10,470 nucleotides of DNA from DASPTT01 sp035623275 (GTDB lineage Bacteria; Actinomycetota; Acidimicrobiia; Acidimicrobiales; UBA8190). The translations under genes and the position numbers were made by a program. The stretch's first letter is position 1. Every line of letters begins with the position of its first letter. Under the pieces are notes generated by a model. It saw nothing but the letters and a program-made list of their open reading frames with translations. It was not told where the DNA came from and ran no database searches. Below are positions 6,376-10,470 of this stretch, in pieces. The DNA lies in contig DASPTT010000145.1 of assembly GCA_035623275.1 (NCBI GenBank), positions 1 through 10,470 of the forward strand. The letters are read 5' to 3'.

Positions 6376-7188
6376 TCAGGGATGTCCCAGGGTGCGGATC
6401 CCCGTTGCCGCCGCCAATTCGGCGCGTCCTCGGGCGACGGCGACGGCGGCCTCGAGATCCAGGGGTTCCACGACCGCCTCGAGACCCGTCCCCTCGAACA
6501 CGATGTGGTGGAGGTTCATGTCCGCCGCCGCGAACCGACCCTTGACGTCGGGCAGATAGCACCACACCGGCAGGCTTGCCGGCGACCCCAGATAGGGGAG
6601 CGGGCCGACACCGGCGAAACCCGCGAAGGTCAGGTGCAGCTTGCTCTGCATCATGCGGAAGATGGGCATGTCCAGGATGCAGACGAAGTACTCGATGCCG
6701 CACCGCCGCGCCGTCTGGACCAGCCCCTGATAGAGCCCCAGCGTGGCGAGCCCGATCACCGCCTTGCCGCGGTACTCCGAGGCCACCGCCATGGTGGCGA
6801 CGTCCCAGATCCGCCCGGGCACGAGCGCCACGCCGGTCCGTTCGAACATGGCCTCCACGTCGTCGTGCCACACCGGGCCGATGTCGTCGAAGGTCTTGAA
6901 CCCCGCCGCGGACGGCACGACGATCCGCATCGCCCCGACCGGCAGCTCCCTGAGATGGTCGACGACACAGAGGAAGATGCTCGACGGCTCGTACTGCCCG
7001 TACTCCTTGGCCAGGAGCTCGGGCGTGTTCCCGAAGGTCTCGAGGAAGACCTCCTCCTCCACCCTGCGAGCGAGATCGGCGCCCGGATCGTCGGGGCCGA
7101 AGAGGTACAGGCCGAAGGGGACCGCGCTCGGCCCGCCCATCACCCGGCGCACCAGCCGGCGCACGGGCTCTGCGGCCTCGGCCCCCAT
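6376..7188 (-). CDS. LuxI/GNAT-like N-acyltransferase
   Basis: The 270-residue protein resembles the GNAT-fold acyltransferases related to acyl-homoserine-lactone synthases (LuxI) and N-acyl amino acid synthases (FeeM type). The LuxI-like pattern can be followed: R41-R42, then VF (F48), F52, KEYGQYEPSS (E62 to E67, where LuxI has its conserved acidic residues), and GAMRIVVP with R88 in the place of the conserved Arg. The central ATMAVASEYRGKAVIGLATLG (127-147 approx.) fits the GNAT acyl-donor binding region. No membrane helix or signal is seen, so it is cytoplasmic. It would transfer an acyl group from ACP or CoA to an amine acceptor; the acceptor is unknown. It starts 34 nt after the SpeD-like gene, on the same strand, so the two are probably one operon. 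The ATG at 7188 has only a weak G-rich stretch upstream. Confidence 0.7.
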   Translation of the reverse strand: MGAEAAEPVRRLVRRVMGGPSAVPFGLYLFGPDDPGADLARRVEEEVFLETFGNTPELLAKEYGQYEPSSIFLCVVDHLRELPVGAMRIVVPSAAGFKTFDDIGPVWHDDVEAMFERTGVALVPGRIWDVATMAVASEYRGKAVIGLATLGLYQGLVQTARRCGIEYFVCILDMPIFRMMQSKLHLTFAGFAGVGPLPYLGSPASLPVWCYLPDVKGRFAAADMNLHHIVFEGTGLEAVVEPLDLEAAVAVARGRAELAAATGIRTLGHP

Positions 7189-7222
7189 CGTCAGCGAGCC
7201 CCCGGGTCGGAAGGTCCCAACG

Positions 7223-7600
7223 TCAGAAGGCCTTCGCCACGATCTCCCGGGCGCCGAAGGACACCCGGGTGTGGTCCACGGCGCGGCCCATGTCGAAGGG
7301 CTTGCAGGTGTAGATGTCCACGCTGAAGAACAGGATCGGGGACTCCCACGCGTAGACGTGGACCCCGGAGGCCTCCCAGTGGATCCACCCCGCCCAGCCG
7401 TAGCGATCGGACTCGTGGGTGACGGGGTCGAGCAGGACCTTCATCTCGCAGAGCTCGGAGAGCCCGAGGAGGTAGTCCTTGATGGCGGCGTCGTCGATGG
7501 GCGCAGCGGGGATCCCCTCGACGACGAGGCGCTGGCGGCAGATCATCGGGGCCAGATCGGGAATGTCGTCCGTGAAGGACGGGGAGGACGCCTGGAGCAT
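7223..7600 (-). CDS. SpeD-like (S-adenosylmethionine decarboxylase family) protein with variant active site
   Basis: The 125-residue length and the pattern WEASGVHVYAWES followed by FFSVDIYTCKPFD match the core of class 1b pyruvoyl-dependent SAM decarboxylases (ESHLSIHTWPE ... VDxFTCG). Anchoring on the shared Trp (W85), S78 falls on the pyruvoyl-forming serine (Ser63 in the T. maritima enzyme) and C99 on the catalytic cysteine (Cys83). However, the preceding Glu is A77 and the processing histidine (His68) is Y83. H81 lies between them and could substitute. It may be a self-cleaving decarboxylase with a changed substrate (some SpeD homologues are known to act on ornithine or arginine) or a non-processed relative. 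It is the first gene of an operon with the acyltransferase. The ATG at 7600 is supported by a promoter placed for a leaderless transcript. Confidence 0.68.
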   Translation of the reverse strand: MLQASSPSFTDDIPDLAPMICRQRLVVEGIPAAPIDDAAIKDYLLGLSELCEMKVLLDPVTHESDRYGWAGWIHWEASGVHVYAWESPILFFSVDIYTCKPFDMGRAVDHTRVSFGAREIVAKAF

Positions 7601-7606
7601 TTGCGC

Positions 7607-7636
7607 ATACTAAGGAGCTTGTGTCGAATGTTGCAA
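7607..7636 (-). promoter_or_regulatory. Promoter of the SpeD-like operon, predicted leaderless
   Basis: On the minus strand a TTGCAA -35-like box (7631-7636) and a TAGTAT -10 box (7607-7612) are separated by 18 bases. Six bases separate the -10 box from the ATG at 7600, so transcription probably starts at or next to the A of the start codon. No Shine-Dalgarno sequence fits, as expected for a leaderless mRNA. Confidence 0.6.
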
Positions 7637-7838
7637 TAGTGATTTTTGTGACCAATGGGACAGCGGACAGCCGGTCCCGCCGACCGCCCCAAGTGATCAC
7701 GCATCGCGGTCGATAGACACTGTTGGGTGCGGTAATTCTCGGGATGATGGCCGTCGGCAAGCAACTGTCCGGCTGGCCAACCGTCCCACTAGGCTCCGGG
7801 CCAACAGTCGACACGATCCGAGAGCTAATGACTACCTC

Positions 7839-7867
7839 TTGTAGCGATGGGTTGGCGGTGGTACCGT
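7839..7867 (+). promoter_or_regulatory. Candidate promoter of the PAS-GAF-GGDEF gene
   Basis: TTGTAG (7839-7844) and TACCGT (7862-7867) are separated by exactly 17 bases, matching a sigma-70-type layout with TANNNT at -10. Transcription would start near 7874, giving a leader of about 50 nt before the GTG at 7923, with AGGGGG at 7912-7917 as ribosome binding site. Confidence 0.45.
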
Positions 7868-7922
7868 GCCGGGAGCGGGGTCTCAGGCGAGCGGGCCGTG
7901 ACCGGGGGCCCAGGGGGCAGCG

Positions 7923-9533
7923 GTGACCGAGCACGCCGAGCGAGCCGGCCGGAACGGCGGTGCGGTGCCCGACGAGCACGTCGCCTTGCCGATCGACCCC
8001 TCCGACCCGTCCACGGCCGACGGCGGCCCGGCCCACGGCCACCCCTTCGGCACGGATTTCTTCGAGCAGCTGGTGGAGACCGCCCCCGACGGGATCGTCG
8101 TCGTGGACGCCCGGGGCACGATCCGGCTGGCCAACCGCCAGGCCGAACTGCTCTTCGGCTGGCGGCGCGACGACCTCGTCGGCCAGCCCGTCGAGCTGCT
8201 CGTCCCCGATCGTGTGCGCCACGCGCACCCCGAGCACCGGGCCCGGTACGCGGGCAGCCCGCGTACGAGGCCCATGGCCGCGGGCCTCGAGCTCACCGCG
8301 CGCAAGGCCGACGGGTCGGAGTTCCCGGTGGACATCAGCCTGAGCCCGCTCGACACCGGCGAGGAGATGTGGATCTCCGCCGCCATCCGCGATGCCACGG
8401 CCCGAAAGCGCGCCGAGGCCGAGCTGCGACAGGCGTACAAGCGGGCCAGCGCCAGCGTCGCCGAGATGGAGCGCCAGAGCCGCGAGCTGGCCAAGGTCAG
8501 CGAGATGGGCGACATGCTCCAGAGCTGCCTGAGCGCCGAGGAGGCCTATGGCGTCATCGCCGCCTTCGCCGCGGACCTCTTCCCCGGGACGAGCGGGATC
8601 GTCTACCGGCCCACGGGCTCGCCCGCCACGCTCGAGGGTGTCTCCACCTGGGGTGGCGCGATGCGCCGTTCGTCGATCATCGCGGCCGACGACTGCTGGG
8701 CGCTTCGCCGTGGCCGGGTGCACCGCGCCATGGGCAGCCATGCCGAGCTGGCCTGCCGGCACCACGCGTTCATGGACGACAACGGCTGGAGCCTGTGCCT
8801 GCCGCTGCTCGCCCACGGTGAGCTGCTGGGTCTCCTCCACATCCGCCAGGGGACGACCGAGGACACGAGTGTGGAGCAGTACCCCAACGGCGCGGAGCGC
8901 CTGGCCGTCACCGTGGCGGAGAACCTGTCCCTGGCGCTGGCCAACCTGAAGCTGCGCGAGAACCTGCGCGCCCAGTCCGAGCGTGACGTCCTCACAGGGC
9001 TGTTCAACCGACGGCACATGGACGAGACCCTCGAGCGCGAGGTGCTGCGTGCCGTGGCCGACGACAAGCACCTGAGCGTGCTCGTCGTGGACATCGACAA
9101 CTTCAAGACGCTCAACGACACGCGGGGACATCTCGCCGGCGACGAGGCGCTGCGCGACCTGGCCCGCCTGCTGTTGCGATTCACCCGGGGCGGCGACGTC
9201 GTGTGCCGCCACGGGGGCGACGAGTTCGTCCTCGTGCTGCCGGGCCTGGAGCGGGCCGCCGCCGCACAGCGTGCCGAGGAGATGCGTGCCGCGTCGTCGG
9301 CGGAGCTGCCCTTCACCATCTCGGTGGGCGTGGCTTCCCTTCCCGACGACGGGACTACCGGCCACGAGATGCTTTGCAACGGCGACTTCTTCCTGTACCG
9401 GGCCAAGGAGGCGGGGCGGAACCGCGTCGTCTCGGGCGAGTCGCGCCAATGGCAACCCCAGGGCTCCACCCTGGAGCCCACGACGTACGTCGCCGCGGTG
9501 CCGCCCTCCTTCGAGGTCGGCGCCGGCCACTGA
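7923..9533 (+). CDS. PAS-GAF-GGDEF diguanylate cyclase
   Basis: The 536-residue protein has no membrane segment. Domains in order are a PAS domain at about 45-158 (ETAPDGIVVVDARGTIRLAN, then ADGSEFPVDISLSPL), a helical linker at about 160-200, a GAF domain at about 200-345 (including DDCWALRRGRVH and LCLPLLAHGELLGLLHI), and a GGDEF domain at about 350-515. The catalytic GGDEF is intact at 431-435, the metal and substrate motif DIDNFKTLNDTRGH is present, and the inhibitory I-site RGGD (422-425) is five residues before it. It should make c-di-GMP from two GTP in response to a ligand or redox/light cue sensed by PAS or GAF. C258 in DDCWALRRG, C278 and nearby histidines in the GAF domain are possible cofactor ligands, though nothing proves this. 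The tail after about 505 is unstructured. GTG at 7923 is chosen for the AGGGGG at 7912-7917. Confidence 0.9.
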   Translation: MTEHAERAGRNGGAVPDEHVALPIDPSDPSTADGGPAHGHPFGTDFFEQLVETAPDGIVVVDARGTIRLANRQAELLFGWRRDDLVGQPVELLVPDRVRHAHPEHRARYAGSPRTRPMAAGLELTARKADGSEFPVDISLSPLDTGEEMWISAAIRDATARKRAEAELRQAYKRASASVAEMERQSRELAKVSEMGDMLQSCLSAEEAYGVIAAFAADLFPGTSGIVYRPTGSPATLEGVSTWGGAMRRSSIIAADDCWALRRGRVHRAMGSHAELACRHHAFMDDNGWSLCLPLLAHGELLGLLHIRQGTTEDTSVEQYPNGAERLAVTVAENLSLALANLKLRENLRAQSERDVLTGLFNRRHMDETLEREVLRAVADDKHLSVLVVDIDNFKTLNDTRGHLAGDEALRDLARLLLRFTRGGDVVCRHGGDEFVLVLPGLERAAAAQRAEEMRAASSAELPFTISVGVASLPDDGTTGHEMLCNGDFFLYRAKEAGRNRVVSGESRQWQPQGSTLEPTTYVAAVPPSFEVGAGH

Positions 9534-9551
9534 CCTTCGGCGGTCGGGCCC

Positions 9552-9566
9552 GGGGCCTTCGGCCCT
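9552..9566 (+). terminator. Short GC hairpin after the diguanylate cyclase gene
   Basis: GGGGCC-TTC-GGCCCT can form five G-C pairs and one G-T pair around a three-base loop, 18 nt after the TGA at 9531-9533. No T-tract follows, so it is only a weak terminator candidate. The hydrolase gene starts 35 nt later. Confidence 0.35.
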
Positions 9567-9600
9567 GTGCGCTCCCCGGATGTGGGCTCAGCGTTTCAAC

Positions 9601-10470
9601 ATGGTGTCGCGATCTGCACCCGAGCAGCCGGTCGGGGCCCATGCGCCGGGTCCGTCGGCCCCCGCGGCGGACGCGCCGGGTCCGCCGGCCACCGGGGCGG
9701 ACGCGCGCCGGGCCTTCTGGCTGGCCTGGAAGACGGTCCGCGTCGACGGCGCGCCGGTTGCCTATGGCGAGGCGGGCCGGGGGCGGCCGGTGGTGTTCCT
9801 CCACGGATGGGGCCTCGACCACCGCGCGTACAAGCGGGCGCTGGCCCGGCTGGTGGCGGCCGGGGCTCGGGTGCTGGCGCCCGCGCTCCCGGGCTTCGGC
9901 GGCTCGGCGGCCGTGGCCGACGCGCAGTCGATCGAGGGGTACGCCGCCTGGCTGGTCCGCTTCCTCGACGCGGTCGGCGTCACCGAGCCCGTGGTCGCCA
10001 TGGGCCATTCCTTCGGTGGCGGCGTGGCCATCCGCTTCGCCCACGATCACGCGTCGCGGGTACGCGGCCTGGTCCTCATCAACTCGATCGGGGCGTCCGC
10101 CTGGACCAAGGAGGGTGAGGGTCTTCGCTCCATGGCCCAACGCCCGTTGTGGGACTGGGGCATCCACTTCCCGGCGGACCTCTGGCCCATCCGCCAGGCG
10201 AGGCGGGTGGTCCCGGTCATCGTGGGGGAGGCCGTGCCCAACCTGGTACGCGACCCGAGGTCGTTCCTCCGGGTCGCCGCCCTGGCGCGCCGTGCGGATC
10301 TGACCGCGGAGCTCGACGAGCTCAAGCGGCGCCGGCTCCCGGTGGTGGTGCTGTGGGGCAACCGTGACCGCGTGGTGACCCGGGACTCGTTCGAGGAGAT
10401 GTGCCGGGTCCTCGGCGACCCGCACGCCGTGACCGTGACGGGCACCCACGCGTGGCTCATCGCCGACCCC
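9601..10470 (+). CDS. Alpha/beta hydrolase (3' partial)
   Basis: The frame is open from ATG at 9601 to the window end (290 residues). After an Ala/Pro-rich, non-conserved stretch of about 37 residues, the alpha/beta hydrolase core begins. It shows an oxyanion-hole motif HGWG (H68), the nucleophile elbow GHSFGG with S137, the acidic residue D256 in WGNRDRVV, and the catalytic His H283 in GTHAWLIADP. All three triad members are therefore present and only the last few residues are missing. It is likely an esterase, lipase-like or C-C bond hydrolase in the cytoplasm; the substrate is unknown. The start is uncertain: no ribosome binding site precedes 9601, and a later start after the tandem repeat would keep the whole domain. 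The 67-nt gap from the diguanylate cyclase gene allows either read-through or an own promoter. Confidence 0.85.
   Translation, partial: MVSRSAPEQPVGAHAPGPSAPAADAPGPPATGADARRAFWLAWKTVRVDGAPVAYGEAGRGRPVVFLHGWGLDHRAYKRALARLVAAGARVLAPALPGFGGSAAVADAQSIEGYAAWLVRFLDAVGVTEPVVAMGHSFGGGVAIRFAHDHASRVRGLVLINSIGASAWTKEGEGLRSMAQRPLWDWGIHFPADLWPIRQARRVVPVIVGEAVPNLVRDPRSFLRVAALARRADLTAELDELKRRRLPVVVLWGNRDRVVTRDSFEEMCRVLGDPHAVTVTGTHAWLIADP
9643..9702 (+). repeat. 30-bp tandem duplication at the start of the hydrolase gene
   Basis: Two adjacent 30-bp units (9643-9672 and 9673-9702) differ at only a few bases and encode APGPSAPAAD and APGPPATGAD. A third partial copy may begin at 9703 (GCGCGCCGGGCC). The repeat is in frame and lies before the folded domain, so copy number could vary without breaking the enzyme. 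Confidence 0.75.

Larger units (their letters stand above)
7601..7922. other. Divergent intergenic region, lower GC
   Basis: This 322-base gap separates the SpeD-like operon (minus) from the PAS-GAF-GGDEF gene (plus). It is visibly more AT-rich than its surroundings, especially 7600-7660 and 7715-7850. It holds one candidate promoter near each end. The middle, about 7640-7838, has no convincing gene: short open frames there lack the GC-rich third positions of the real genes. Sites for shared regulation of the two units would be expected here; apart from short palindromes such as GTGATCAC at 7693-7700 I see none that stands out. Confidence 0.5.

Noticed and set aside
3791..6559. Open frame of 922 codons on the plus strand, offset from the GGDEF-EAL frame
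   Set aside because: The protein is Arg/Pro/Gly-rich with no domain, while the overlapping frame has intact GGDEF and EAL motifs.
7719..7808. Inverted repeat ACTGTTGG (7719-7726) / CCAACAGT (7801-7808)
   Set aside because: An 8-bp match 75 bases apart is expected about once by chance in a 320-bp region.
7723..7926. 67-codon frame starting with TTG upstream of the diguanylate cyclase gene
   Set aside because: Third positions are not GC-biased as in the real genes, it overlaps the candidate promoter and it has no recognisable product.
7191..9530. Open frame of 779 codons on the minus strand opposite the diguanylate cyclase gene
   Set aside because: It runs antisense to clear PAS, GAF and GGDEF motifs, has low-complexity Arg/Gly/Ala-rich content, and its 3' part overlaps the SpeD-like gene in another frame. 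High GC makes such shadow frames common.

Overview
This 10.5 kb window is high-GC DNA with strong G/C third-position bias. It is most consistent with an actinobacterium, plausibly an environmental member of Acidimicrobiia; this taxonomic guess rests on GC content, leaderless-looking starts and the gene families present, not on a marker gene. I see no rRNA, tRNA, CRISPR array, IS element or phage gene. Genes at both ends run off the window.

Layout. (1) 1-1842, plus strand: the C-terminal part of a DapB-like NAD(P)-dependent dehydrogenase, followed 12 nt later by a Rieske non-haem iron oxygenase of the KshA (3-ketosteroid 9-alpha-hydroxylase) type. They look like an operon for steroid or other lipid/terpenoid catabolism. 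(2) 1843-2005: a hairpin and a 22-codon ORF that directly follows a -10-like box, possibly a gene remnant. (3) 2006-3626, minus strand: a shortened Tat-signal protein resembling the start of a gluconate 2-dehydrogenase subunit 3 family protein, a stand-alone receiver domain with an incomplete active site, and a membrane-anchored, proline-rich, six-cysteine extracytoplasmic protein. The last two are coupled by a 4-nt stop/start overlap. (4) 3627-3863: a divergent intergenic region with four copies of GGGCCCGG and a 13-bp palindrome. (5) 3864-6332, plus: a polytopic membrane GGDEF-EAL protein with both catalytic sites apparently intact. (6) 6376-7600, minus: a two-gene operon of a SpeD-like (S-adenosylmethionine decarboxylase family) protein with an altered active site and a LuxI/GNAT-like N-acyltransferase, starting from a promoter that predicts a leaderless mRNA. 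(7) 7923-9533, plus: a soluble PAS-GAF-GGDEF diguanylate cyclase. (8) 9601-10470, plus: an alpha/beta hydrolase cut by the window end, with a 30-bp tandem duplication near its start.

The most interesting region is 3864-9533. A SpeD-like decarboxylase candidate and an acyl-homoserine-lactone-synthase-like acyltransferase form one transcription unit between two cyclic-di-GMP enzymes. A reasonable hypothesis is that the pair makes an N-acylated amine or amino-acid-derived molecule (signal or lipid), with c-di-GMP signalling encoded next door. The sequence shows the gene families and the operon. The product and the link to c-di-GMP are inference.
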